A program made the position numbers and the translations under genes. Source: Cerasibacillus terrae (GTDB lineage: Bacteria; Bacillota; Bacilli; Bacillales; Amphibacillaceae). Taken from it: 64,000 nucleotides of DNA. The notes under the pieces were generated by a model that searched no databases, was not told the origin of the DNA, and saw only the letters and a program-made list of their open reading frames with translations. Location of the stretch: assembly GCF_008039555.1 (NCBI RefSeq), contig NZ_VDUW01000002.1, positions 406,485 to 470,484 on the forward strand, given 5' to 3'. This document shows, piece after piece, positions 56,591 through 64,000 of the stretch (positions within the stretch are counted from its first letter, which is position 1; every line of letters begins with the position of its first letter).

Positions 56591-57571
56591 ATGTATATTT
56601 TATCAGAAACAGATATCATGAAACATTACCAGATGAAACAGGCCATTCATGATTTAGAAATTGGTTTAATCGCGATGAATAATGGGAAAATAGATAATCC
56701 ACATCGTACAGTGATTGAATTTCCAGAAAGACATGCATCTATTCTATACATGCCTAGTGCAGATAACGCAGAAAATATTGCTGGGATGAAAACCGTTTCT
56801 ATTTTTCCGGAAAATGCACAAGTTGGAAAACAGACAACACAAGGTGTATTACTTCTGACAGATACGGAGAATGGGGAACATGTTTGTCTAATGAATGCTT
56901 CTTATTTAACAAGACTTCGCACAGGGGCTTTAAGTGGTATTGCAACAAAGAAACTTTCTCGAAAAGATTCTAAAGTATTAGGTGTGATTGGTACAGGAGG
57001 CATGGCTTTTGAGCAAGTTTTAGGTGTATTAGCTGTAAGAGATATTGAAAAGCTTATTCTATTTAATCGAACAATAGAAAAGGCGCATATATTTAAAGAA
57101 AAGCTTGAACATTTTGGGATAAAAAAAGATATTGAAATTGTTGACAATGTTGATAAAGTCATTCACGCTGCTGATATTGTGAATTGTGCAACACGTTCTG
57201 AAACCCCTGTTTTTGATGGGAAACTCTTAAAACCAGCTACACATATTAACGGGGTCGGTTCTTATTTACCCTCCATGCGTGAAGTAGATGAAGTGACCAT
57301 TCAAAAAGCAGATAAAATTGTTGTAGATGATCTTCATGGTGCTAAAGAAGAAGCCGGGGAATTTATCCATGCAGACAAAAAAGGAATTTGGTCATTTGCG
57401 GATGTGTACGGAGAATTACGTGATTTAATGACAAAGCCATTTTACAGAGAAGCTGAAGATGAAATTACTTTCTTTAAATCTGTTGGAGCTTCCTATTTCG
57501 ATTTAGCTGTTGCAGAAGGAATCTATCGGGAAGCGAAGAAACAAGACTTCGGTGTAAAGGTAGAGATTTAA
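56591..57571 (+). CDS. Ornithine cyclodeaminase / mu-crystallin family protein
   Basis: 326 residues. The NAD(P)-binding Rossmann motif VIGTGGMAFEQVLGV lies at about 131-145, with KTVSIFPEN and RTGALSGIATKKLSRKDS before it. The family includes ornithine cyclodeaminase, alanine dehydrogenase (archaeal), ketimine reductases and opine-type reductases, so the reaction cannot be fixed from sequence. AAAAGGATG is upstream of the ATG. It lies 95 bases after the MFS transporter, probably in the same unit, and ends at a perfect hairpin. Confidence 0.82.
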   Translation: MYILSETDIMKHYQMKQAIHDLEIGLIAMNNGKIDNPHRTVIEFPERHASILYMPSADNAENIAGMKTVSIFPENAQVGKQTTQGVLLLTDTENGEHVCLMNASYLTRLRTGALSGIATKKLSRKDSKVLGVIGTGGMAFEQVLGVLAVRDIEKLILFNRTIEKAHIFKEKLEHFGIKKDIEIVDNVDKVIHAADIVNCATRSETPVFDGKLLKPATHINGVGSYLPSMREVDEVTIQKADKIVVDDLHGAKEEAGEFIHADKKGIWSFADVYGELRDLMTKPFYREAEDEITFFKSVGASYFDLAVAEGIYREAKKQDFGVKVEI

Positions 57572-57580
57572 CAAAAATAA

Positions 57581-57611
57581 ACCGATAACAGAATGTCCTG
57601 TTATCGGTTTA
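57581..57611. terminator. Terminator between the cyclodeaminase-like gene and pepQ-like gene
   Basis: ACCGATAACA / TGTTATCGGT perfect 10-bp stem with an 8- to 9-base loop, flanked by A and T runs; usable from both sides. Confidence 0.88.
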
Positions 57612-57639
57612 ATATTTCTAGCACGGGTTGACGATAGTT

Positions 57640-58737
57640 TTAAATGATTTGTAATTCTTTCGGGAAGGATGTTAGTACTTCCACGTCACCCTTTTCATTG
57701 ATATATACTTCATCTTCAATTCGTACCCCACCAAAATCTGGAATATATATTCCAGGTTCAATCGTGAAGACATAACCTTTTTCAGCAATTTCCTCATTAT
57801 TTTCGTGGATGGATGGCTCTTCATGCACATCAATTCCTAAGCCATGTCCAACACGGTTATTGAAGTAAGCATCATATCCTTTTTCCTTAATAACATTACG
57901 AGATGCGATATCAAATGTTTTTAGTGGAACTCCTGCTTTTACGGCATCAATTCCAGCATTTGTTGCTTCAAGGACAATATTATAGATTTCTTTTTGCTTT
58001 TCACTTGCCTCTTGAAAAACAAAAGTTCTTGTCATATCAGAGCAGTAACCATCTTTTATAACACCCATATCAATTAAAATGAAATCGCCTTTTTTCAACT
58101 TACGAGATCCTGGTGCACCATGCGGAAGTGCAGCATTTTCTCCAAAAAGGGCGATGGTCGAGAAGGAAGGTCCATCTGCACCAAATTTACGCATGAGGTA
58201 TTCTAACTCTGCTACAAGCTCTGCTTCTGTCATACCTTCTTTTACTTTTTTAATACCTTCCTCATAAACCTTTTCAATAATATGAACGGCTTCTACCATA
58301 TAATCGATTTCTTCTTTTGATTTTACAAGTCGTTGACGATTTACTTGTGGCTGTACATCGGTAAATGTCGCATTGGAGAAAACAGATTGCATATGGTTGT
58401 ATTGGAAAACATTCATTGTTTTCATTTCAATGCCAACCGTTTGTACATCTGTTGCCACATTATCTTGTAAAACATCAAAAGGGCTCTGTTCATCGGAAAT
58501 CCCGATAATATTTGTAATAGATGATTGCTGCTGTGCCATATCTTTATCTAATGCAGGAACGAAAAGAGTTGTTTTTTCCATTTTTCGATCAACCACAAGT
58601 GCTAAAAAGCGCTCATGTGGTTCGCATTGAAAACCAGTATAATAGAAAACATTTGCTGGTGTGGTGATCAATGCTATGTCAACATTTTGTTTCTCTAAAT
58701 AAGATTGTAATTGGTTCAGTCTTTCATTAACTGTCAT
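57640..58737 (-). CDS. Xaa-Pro peptidase (M24B family)
   Basis: 365 residues: a creatinase N-terminal domain (about 5-130) and a pita-bread catalytic domain (about 135-360). The five metal ligands lie in ILIDMGVIKDGYCSDMTRTF (two Asp), GHGLGIDVHEEP (His), FTIEPGIY (Glu) and VRIEDEV (Glu). It removes N-terminal residues before proline or cleaves Xaa-Pro dipeptides. GGAGG supports the ATG at 58737, five codons inside the open frame. It is convergent with the MFS/cyclodeaminase pair. Confidence 0.9.
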   Translation of the reverse strand: MTVNERLNQLQSYLEKQNVDIALITTPANVFYYTGFQCEPHERFLALVVDRKMEKTTLFVPALDKDMAQQQSSITNIIGISDEQSPFDVLQDNVATDVQTVGIEMKTMNVFQYNHMQSVFSNATFTDVQPQVNRQRLVKSKEEIDYMVEAVHIIEKVYEEGIKKVKEGMTEAELVAELEYLMRKFGADGPSFSTIALFGENAALPHGAPGSRKLKKGDFILIDMGVIKDGYCSDMTRTFVFQEASEKQKEIYNIVLEATNAGIDAVKAGVPLKTFDIASRNVIKEKGYDAYFNNRVGHGLGIDVHEEPSIHENNEEIAEKGYVFTIEPGIYIPDFGGVRIEDEVYINEKGDVEVLTSFPKELQII

Positions 58738-58888
58738 ATGAGTAGCCTCCACTTAAGTTGTATTTCATTAATTAAACGATGATAACTTTATTATAACAAA
58801 ATGGAAACGTTCTATCATACGATAGCCTTGTAATGCTTAGAAATCCCTATTTTCTATTGGAAGAAGCATACGACATGAAAAATTGGAA

Positions 58889-58965
58889 TTTCCGCGAGTG
58901 TATCGGTATTACAGCGAGTATATCGGGACTTCCGTAGATATATCAGGATTTCAATAAGCACGTAT
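58889..58965 (-). repeat. Degenerate 20-bp repeat remnant
   Basis: Three decayed units in minus orientation (plus-strand TATCGGTATT, TATATCGGGACTTCC, TATATCAGGATTTC) between pepQ and mgtE. Confidence 0.65.
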
Positions 58966-58980
58966 ATCAAAAATTCATCA

Positions 58981-59967
58981 TTATAGACTTAAAAACCAAG
59001 CTGCGATGGAAAAGTATATTAATACTCCAGTAATATCAGCAATAGATGTGATAAGTGGTGCACTTGCTGTTGCTGGGTCTAATTCTAGCTTTTTGAAAAT
59101 AAATGGTAATGACATTCCAATTAGACTACCAACAATGACAATCAGAACCATTGTTAGAGCAACGACAACAGCAATTTCGACACCTCCTCTAAACATTCCA
59201 ACTGTAGCAACGGCAAGGGCCATAGTTATCCCGAGTGCAATTGCAACAGAAATCTCCTTTGTAAACATTTTTAACCAGTCTTTTACTTTGATATCACCTA
59301 TTGCCATGGCACGAATCATCAGTGTTGCTGATTGAGAACCAGCATTTCCGCCACTATCAACAAGTAGTGGTAAAAAGAACACGAGGGCAATATTGGATTC
59401 TATGACGTCTTCGAAATGAGCAATCCCTGCACCGGAAAATACATTCATAAAGACAAGTACAACAAGCCATCCAATCCGTTTTCGATATAGGGTAAACATA
59501 CTTGCGTTTTTTAACCCATCTTCTAGTAGACTTACAGGTGCCATTTTTTGAAAATCCTCAGTTGCCTCTTCCTGCATCACATCCAGGATATCTTCCACAT
59601 GGACAACTCCGATTAATTTTCCTTTTATATCGACAACAGGGATGGAAACCAAATCCGTATCACGAAAGACTTTTGCCGCTTCCTCTTGATCTAAATCGAT
59701 TAATAAACGATGAATATCATGTGTCATAATTTGTTTAATCATCAAATTTTCATCTGCACCTAATAACTCCCGGAGAGATAGTGTACCAGTCAATGTATGG
59801 TCATGTTGAGAAACATATAAATAGTGAATGTTTTTCATTTCTTTTGCATGCTTTTTTACATGATCCAGTGCCTGTTTTACAGTAAAAGATTCATGAAGTG
59901 TAATGAAATCCAATGTCATTAACTCTCCAACAGTTTCTTTTGATAATACTTTTCTTTTTTTACTCAT
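58981..59967 (-). CDS. mgtE: MgtE-type magnesium transporter lacking the N domain
   Basis: 328 residues: two CBS modules (about 10-135; MTLDFITLHESFTVKQAL and MTHDIHRLLIDLDQEEAAKVFRDTDLVSIPVVD) and a five-span channel domain (about 165-328) with PLLVDSGGNAGSQSATLMIRAMA and the metal-site end ASAPLITSIADITGVL. Full MgtE is about 450 residues with an extra N-terminal superhelical domain, which is absent here. The Shine-Dalgarno AAGGAGG fits the ATG, so the short form seems genuine. It is controlled by an M-box and preceded by a coupled 33-codon ORF. Confidence 0.9.
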   Translation of the reverse strand: MSKKRKVLSKETVGELMTLDFITLHESFTVKQALDHVKKHAKEMKNIHYLYVSQHDHTLTGTLSLRELLGADENLMIKQIMTHDIHRLLIDLDQEEAAKVFRDTDLVSIPVVDIKGKLIGVVHVEDILDVMQEEATEDFQKMAPVSLLEDGLKNASMFTLYRKRIGWLVVLVFMNVFSGAGIAHFEDVIESNIALVFFLPLLVDSGGNAGSQSATLMIRAMAIGDIKVKDWLKMFTKEISVAIALGITMALAVATVGMFRGGVEIAVVVALTMVLIVIVGSLIGMSLPFIFKKLELDPATASAPLITSIADITGVLIYFSIAAWFLSL

Positions 59968-59981
59968 TTCTGTGGTCCTCC

Positions 59982-60083
59982 TTACATGCTGACCACATCA
60001 GAGTGATAGAAGTGGTCAACATACATATATTGTTTGCATATTCGCCAATCATCATCAACATCGAAACCTATATGACCATCCAT
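59982..60083 (-). CDS. 33-residue leader ORF coupled to mgtE
   Basis: ATG behind a strong AAGGGGGTGATGG ribosome site; the stop TAA overlaps the mgtE Shine-Dalgarno (TAAGGAGG). The peptide begins MDGHIGFDVDDDWRICKQ and is rich in Asp and His, which could bind Mg2+ or sense metal. It lies downstream of the M-box terminator, so it is made only when the riboswitch allows read-through. It is not part of the missing MgtE N domain as far as I can see. Confidence 0.6.
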   Translation of the reverse strand: MDGHIGFDVDDDWRICKQYMYVDHFYHSDVVSM

Positions 60084-60103
60084 TCCATCACCCCCTTAAC
60101 ATA

Positions 60104-60135
60104 TAAAAAAACACCTTCAACGAATGAAGGTGTTT
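60104..60135 (-). terminator. Expression-platform terminator of the M-box
   Basis: ACACCTTCA / TGAAGGTGT perfect 9-bp stem with a 5-base loop; on the minus strand it is followed by TTTTTTT. Confidence 0.9.
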
Positions 60136-60239
60136 AATATCTAATCATAATAGAAATCAATACATAATAAAAAGACATCCAATGCATGAATTCTACTTTC
60201 CTCCATTCGTTTAGTTTTAGCACTGTATGGCATAGGAAT

Positions 60240-60355
60240 ATTCCAGCTACATTAAAAATCACCTTATCTCGATGATTCTAGTTCGACCCATTGGAGTCTC
60301 TCGACCTTTTTGGGCAGTAGCATATCTCCATACAGGAGCCTCACCTAACGAAGGT
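60240..60355 (-). ncRNA. M-box (ykoK) magnesium riboswitch
   Basis: Minus-strand landmarks in order are CTTCGTTAGGTGAGGCTCCT, TATGGAGATATGCTACTGCC, CCAATGGGTCGAAC, and AAGGTGATTTTTAATGTAGC. These are the conserved blocks of the ykoK leader. The terminator and mgtE follow. Confidence 0.93.
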
Positions 60356-60439
60356 TCATATGAATTTTTTGAAAAATTTACAATCTGGATGGTATTATAT
60401 GTGATTTATTACATATCTGTCAAGTAGCATTTAAAAATA

Positions 60440-61402
60440 TTACCCTGACTTTTTACATAATGCTTTCATTTTCACAAGTTCTACAGTCTTCCAAATCAAT
60501 ACAAGTGTTAATATAACAAGCCCGATAATCTGTAGTTGAAAAAGCATACGGAAAAACATCTCTCCTGTTTTCTCATACATTAGAAAAGTAGCATTCGTAA
60601 TCGCTGCACTTGGGAAGAGAAATGCCCACCATGAAATAAAAAATGGCCCACTGAAAAATCGTTTGATTTGAAAAAGAAATAATAAACCTAAATAGAAGGC
60701 AATTCCATATAAAATATAAGCAAACACATCAAGCTTACCAGTCAGTTTGATATAAGACATAAATCCGATACTTGGTGGTGCTAGTAATATAAACAAAGTA
60801 GGTATTAGTTGTCTAGGTAGTGACGGATGAAAAAACATCCGATTCATAAATAAAGTCATATAGATGATACTGAATAAAATTCCTATACTAAAAAATAACC
60901 AGTTGATAAATGCACCCACATGAAAAACTCCAGCCAATGGGACAACGATGTTTCCTACGATTGGGATAAACCAGACAGGGTTGAATTGTTGAATTTGAAA
61001 AGCTGATTTCCACATGAGCTTTGTTAATATGAGTAATGTTAAACCTAGTTGCAATAGGCTACCAATTCCCCAAATAATAAGAGATGTGAGTTGCTGAATA
61101 TCATAGAAGAGAACACTTATTAATAAAAGACTAATAGAAATAGCTCCGAAAAAATTCATTTTCACTGGATGATTAAAATCAGTCGCTACATCTTCTGTGT
61201 GGGCAATCACTCGATAGAGTAACATACCACCATTTATGATAAATAAAAGAACTGCCATAATAAGAAAAACAGTTGATATAGATGGTTCTAATTCATATAG
61301 CTGTTCGAATTGTTTTAATGCTATTGCTGCACCTGAGATTCCCATGACACTTGCGAATAATGCAATCGGGAAGTAGCGGATACTTCTTTGGTCGTTTGTC
61401 AT
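60440..61402 (-). CDS. TDT/SLAC1-family transporter (TehA-like)
   Basis: 320 residues with about 10 membrane spans in five helical hairpins, as in tellurite-resistance/dicarboxylate transporters. It begins with FPIALFASVMGISGAAIAL and has NPVWFIPIVGNIVVPLAG and WWAFLFPSAAITNAT, typical of this anion channel family. The ORF start follows GGAGGAAAAAAGG. Substrates in the family range from malate and sulfite to anions in general; none can be picked here. It is upstream of the M-box on the same strand but separated by its own leader promoter. Confidence 0.82.
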   Translation of the reverse strand: MTNDQRSIRYFPIALFASVMGISGAAIALKQFEQLYELEPSISTVFLIMAVLLFIINGGMLLYRVIAHTEDVATDFNHPVKMNFFGAISISLLLISVLFYDIQQLTSLIIWGIGSLLQLGLTLLILTKLMWKSAFQIQQFNPVWFIPIVGNIVVPLAGVFHVGAFINWLFFSIGILFSIIYMTLFMNRMFFHPSLPRQLIPTLFILLAPPSIGFMSYIKLTGKLDVFAYILYGIAFYLGLLFLFQIKRFFSGPFFISWWAFLFPSAAITNATFLMYEKTGEMFFRMLFQLQIIGLVILTLVLIWKTVELVKMKALCKKSG

Positions 61403-61725
61403 TGTCCTTTTTTCCTCCTATGATTAGTACTGTTATTAATTTATATAAATCGGTTTGTATACCTAATGGGGTATCTGTTACTAATATTCTATCTTACAAA
61501 AAAATTTAGTGATTGTCATCTTTTTTGTTTCAAGTAGTATTTTCTGTGGGGAAATTAACGGGGAAATACAATATAGATTGCTATATAAATTGTAATGATA
61601 ATAGTATTAAGCCAGCATTTATTATGGTTTTTGCATTCTGATATTCGTTAATATATCAATTATTCTTTGCTCTAAAGGACCCCACTATGAGAAAACGAGA
61701 AACTTAATAAATTCCAGTTTTCCTG
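61403..61725. other. Gene-free stretch between the TDT gene and the sRNA candidate
   Basis: AT-rich and without ORF or repeat. It should contain the TDT gene promoter. I see nothing else in it. Confidence 0.45.
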
Positions 61726-61840
61726 TTGCATATTAAATCAACATGTTGTATGATACAAGATGTCTGTTTCTAAACTTACTACATGTGGAATAAAAAGATA
61801 GATTGAAACGTTCTCAGCCTAAACTGTAGAACGTTTTTTT
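61726..61840 (+). ncRNA. Candidate small RNA or leader with terminator
   Basis: TTGCAT (61726) and TATGAT (61749), 17 bases apart, form a fair promoter. About 50 bases after the expected start is a 9-bp perfect terminator stem (AAACGTTCT / AGAACGTTT, 61806-61836) with a T-run. This would make a roughly 80-base transcript with no ORF, 150 bases upstream of the SSS symporter. Confidence 0.4.
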
Positions 61841-61989
61841 AATGCACAATTATATTTTTCACTAAAATATTCCGAGATAGGAAATGAGTGCCAGTAAGAT
61901 TGGAATGGAATGAGTCTCTATTAATCTATCTATTCTTTATGTAGTAAACCTTTTTAAAATACAACATAGACAAAAGGGGGAATTCTCTC

Positions 61990-63453
61990 ATGGTCAGTAC
62001 GTACCTATGGGTTCTATTTACGTTATTTATGTTGATTATGGTAGGTGTTAGTGTTTATGCCGCCAGAAAGACGAAAACAATGGAGGATTTTGCAATTAGT
62101 GGTGCAAGTCTTGGACCATATGTATTGGGGTTGTCTCTTGCTGCAACCTTATTTAGTGCGGCTACATTTATGGGATATCCAGGTTATTCCTATGCATGGG
62201 GATTTAGTAACTTATGGTTATATCTAGCAATCTTTATTTCAGCTCCATTAGGTTTTATTACCATTGCTAAAACCGTTTATAAGCAAAATGAATTTCAAAA
62301 ATCATTATCCTTACCAGATTGGTTGGGAGATTACTATAATAGTGACTTTTTAAGAGTTGGTTCCGGGTTAATTATGTTATTTAATTTATTCTATATTGCC
62401 GCACAGTTCTCTGCTGGAGCGCAGATTTTCCAAAATATGCTCGGATTAAGCTATCACACAGGATTGATTGCGATTGCTGTGATTGTTGTTGGTTATGTGT
62501 ATGTTGGAGGATCATATGCGGATGTATATACAGATGCTGTACAGGCTGTCATGATGGCTGTGACAGGTGTGATTGTATTTGTTTCAGGGATTATATTCTT
62601 TGGAGATGGGAGCATTACATCGACATTGAAAAATGTGTCAGATAATTTAGCCGAGCAAGATGGTAAATTACTAGAAGTATTTAACCCAGAATCAAATTAC
62701 TACGCTATTTCAGCCATTATTGGTCTATTAATCATCCAATTTTCCTTTTCCGCACAACCACAATTGTTTAATAAAGTATTGTCACTAAAACATAAAAAAG
62801 ATTTACGGAAAATGATTATTGTTTATATTGTAGCAGCGGCGATGTGTCTACTCGTTCTTTTTGGTGGATTGTATGCACGTGTTGCTGTTCCAGGCTTAGA
62901 AGCAGCTGACTTAGCTTTATTAGAATATGTTGAATGGGGATTCCCAGCAATTTTAGCTGCATTTGTAGCAGTTGTTATTTTGGCAGCAGCACTATCAACG
63001 ACAGATGGTTTGTTTGTTGTTATGTCAACTGTTTTTGCAAATGATATTTTCAAAAAAGTTCTCGTTAAAAAAGGAATTGTCAAAGTAAGTGAGGAAAAAG
63101 CAGATAAAATCGCTTTAAAAATCAGTCGGATTGCCGTATTGGGTGTCGGTGTCATAGCCGCTATCCTCGTCATCAGTCCACCTCCATTTTTAGCAGATTT
63201 AATGTGGGTTGGAATTTCTGGTGTCTCTGCTGGAACATTAGGACCGATTATGTACGCTGTTTTCGGTAAAAAGAAAGCATCCCCACGTGCAGCAGAAGGA
63301 TCCATGATTATCGGTATGGCAGCATATTTAGTAATTGTATTTACAGGAGTCGAGTCAAGCCCACTCGCAGCAGGTGGTTGGGCAACAGCAATTGGAATTA
63401 TTTCCATGTTTATTTTGGCCAATATCTTTAAAAGACCAGTAAAAGCTTCTTAA
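61990..63453 (+). CDS. Sodium/solute symporter, SSS family (second copy)
   Basis: 487 residues with about 13 spans. It has SSS features DFAISGASLGPYVLGLSLAAT near 34-54 and the Na2-site region AAALSTTDGLFVVMST near 333-348. AAAAGGGGG precedes the ATG. It is only distantly similar to the symporter at 4431, so it is not a recent duplicate. A 35-codon membrane protein gene follows after 87 bases. Substrate unknown. Confidence 0.88.
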   Translation: MVSTYLWVLFTLFMLIMVGVSVYAARKTKTMEDFAISGASLGPYVLGLSLAATLFSAATFMGYPGYSYAWGFSNLWLYLAIFISAPLGFITIAKTVYKQNEFQKSLSLPDWLGDYYNSDFLRVGSGLIMLFNLFYIAAQFSAGAQIFQNMLGLSYHTGLIAIAVIVVGYVYVGGSYADVYTDAVQAVMMAVTGVIVFVSGIIFFGDGSITSTLKNVSDNLAEQDGKLLEVFNPESNYYAISAIIGLLIIQFSFSAQPQLFNKVLSLKHKKDLRKMIIVYIVAAAMCLLVLFGGLYARVAVPGLEAADLALLEYVEWGFPAILAAFVAVVILAAALSTTDGLFVVMSTVFANDIFKKVLVKKGIVKVSEEKADKIALKISRIAVLGVGVIAAILVISPPPFLADLMWVGISGVSAGTLGPIMYAVFGKKKASPRAAEGSMIIGMAAYLVIVFTGVESSPLAAGGWATAIGIISMFILANIFKRPVKAS

Positions 63454-63540
63454 TATTTTCGCGGAAAATTCATAATTTTATACAAACAATACACACACCT
63501 TGATAAAATATATTCTTAAAATATAAGGAGGAGTAATACC

Positions 63541-63648
63541 ATGTGGATCAATACAATGCTTACAATTTGGCTGTCAGGCCTCATTTTCTCTGTATCTTTA
63601 TTTACATTTTTACTATGGAAATTTTATTCGATTGAGGAAGAAGAATAA
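63541..63648 (+). CDS. Small single-span membrane protein following an SSS symporter
   Basis: 35 residues, one hydrophobic span (about 4-28, NTMLTIWLSGLIFSVSLFTFLLW) and an acidic end (SIEEEE). AAGGAGGAG is 7 bases before the ATG, a strong site for such a short gene. It shares the plan of the 50-residue protein before the first symporter. No family recognised; likely an accessory subunit. Confidence 0.7.
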   Translation: MWINTMLTIWLSGLIFSVSLFTFLLWKFYSIEEEE

Positions 63649-63655
63649 AAGGCGA

Positions 63656-63683
63656 GGGGGGCTGTCTTAACAGCCCCCCTTTT
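63656..63683 (+). terminator. Terminator after the second SSS unit
   Basis: GGGGGGCTGT / ACAGCCCCCC perfect 10-bp stem, 4-base loop, then TTTT. Confidence 0.92.
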
Positions 63684-63697
63684 AATAACCTGTGTTC

Positions 63698-63877
63698 GAA
63701 TCCCAATATAAGCGCCTGAATCCCGATATAAGCGCCTGAATCCCGATATATGCGCCTGAATCCCGATAAGTGTGCTCGAATCCCGATATGTTGCTCTGAA
63801 TCCCGATATAATGCTCTGAATCCCGATAAGTGTGCTGGAATCCCGATATCTGTGCCTGAATCCCGATATAATGAGTC
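63698..63877 (+). repeat. 20-bp repeat array 7 (9 units)
   Basis: Nine units in exact 20-bp register directly after the symporter-unit terminator. The last partial unit is degenerate. Confidence 0.92.
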
Positions 63878-63939
63878 AAGTCCTAAATCCTGTGTAAAAT
63901 CCCAAATACAAGTTTTCAACTTTTTATAATCTATGATTG

Positions 63940-63985
63940 AATTTTATTTGTTTGGGAGGGGTACCCCTCCCAAACAAATAAAATT
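63940..63985. repeat. 46-bp perfect palindrome
   Basis: Two 23-bp arms (left arm ends GGGAGGGGT, right arm starts ACCCCTCCC) meet without a spacer. It has a GGTACC centre and AT-rich ends. No gene is seen between it and the window end. It may be a terminator for a gene beyond the window or another dispersed element. Confidence 0.8.
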
Positions 63986-64000
63986 TCCGCGCTAAAAATA

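Noticed and set aside
62823..63422. 199-codon ORF antisense to the second SSS symporter
   Set aside because: Antisense shadow without ribosome site or family features.

Overview
The window reads as a chromosomal segment of a low-GC Gram-positive of the Bacillaceae. Most genes follow strong AGGAGG-type ribosome binding sites, and the operators are of Bacillus type (cre, FadR box, BirA box, a GbsR region). A choline-to-glycine-betaine locus, several sodium/solute symporters and an HMG-CoA synthase suggest a salt-tolerant relative of Oceanobacillus or Virgibacillus; the genus is inference. There are no rRNA or tRNA genes, no CRISPR and no prophage. Most of the window is metabolic housekeeping and catabolism.

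Layout. 1-2460: a REP-associated tyrosine transposase (RAYT) with its own REP-like repeats around purU, then decayed DNA. 2467-9642: a PucR regulator facing a small membrane protein, an SSS symporter, an unknown protein, a class-III aminotransferase and a CoA-acylating semialdehyde dehydrogenase, together a likely beta-alanine catabolic unit. 9739-18503: an Rpn-type nuclease, a histone-deacetylase-like amidohydrolase, an FAH-family protein, a CAP-domain protein, a FadR-boxed enoyl-CoA hydratase, and a GntR regulator with a permease. 18576-24620: an AspT-like transporter, a NERD protein, an orphan trpB and ctaG. 24714-29226: gbsB-gbsA divergent from gbsR and a betaine-binding lipoprotein. 29356-31155: metY behind two tandem SAM-I riboswitches. 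31180-32800: a decayed island. 32894-45986: phasin-like gene, ubiB, DUF1269 protein, peptide transporter, thiC with a TPP riboswitch, mvaS, a GltS-like symporter and a CBS/ACT protein. 46256-54890: a zinc-ribbon membrane protein, nadA/nifS/niaR (NAD), glycerate kinase, an LCP cell-wall ligase, and bioY with a BirA box. 55191-64000: MFS/ornithine-cyclodeaminase-like/PepQ genes, mgtE behind an M-box, a TDT transporter, and a second SSS symporter with a small membrane partner.

The most unusual content lies between the genes. A 20-bp unit, GAATCCCGATAT plus 8 variable bases, forms seven clear arrays (4 to about 35 units each) and two degenerate ones, never inside a recognised gene. The arrays stay open in several reading frames and so create long spurious ORFs. 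A second, unrelated array has a 51-bp period (42779-43512). One 20-bp array fills the gap between a terminator and the ribosome binding site of ubiB, leaving little room for a separate promoter.

Other points of interest are two genes whose best start codon is ATT (the betaine-binding lipoprotein and ubiB), tandem SAM riboswitches, a 33-codon leader ORF between an M-box terminator and an N-domain-less mgtE, a repeated dyad in the gbs intergenic region, and 12-bp spaced TTGACA repeats upstream of nifS.
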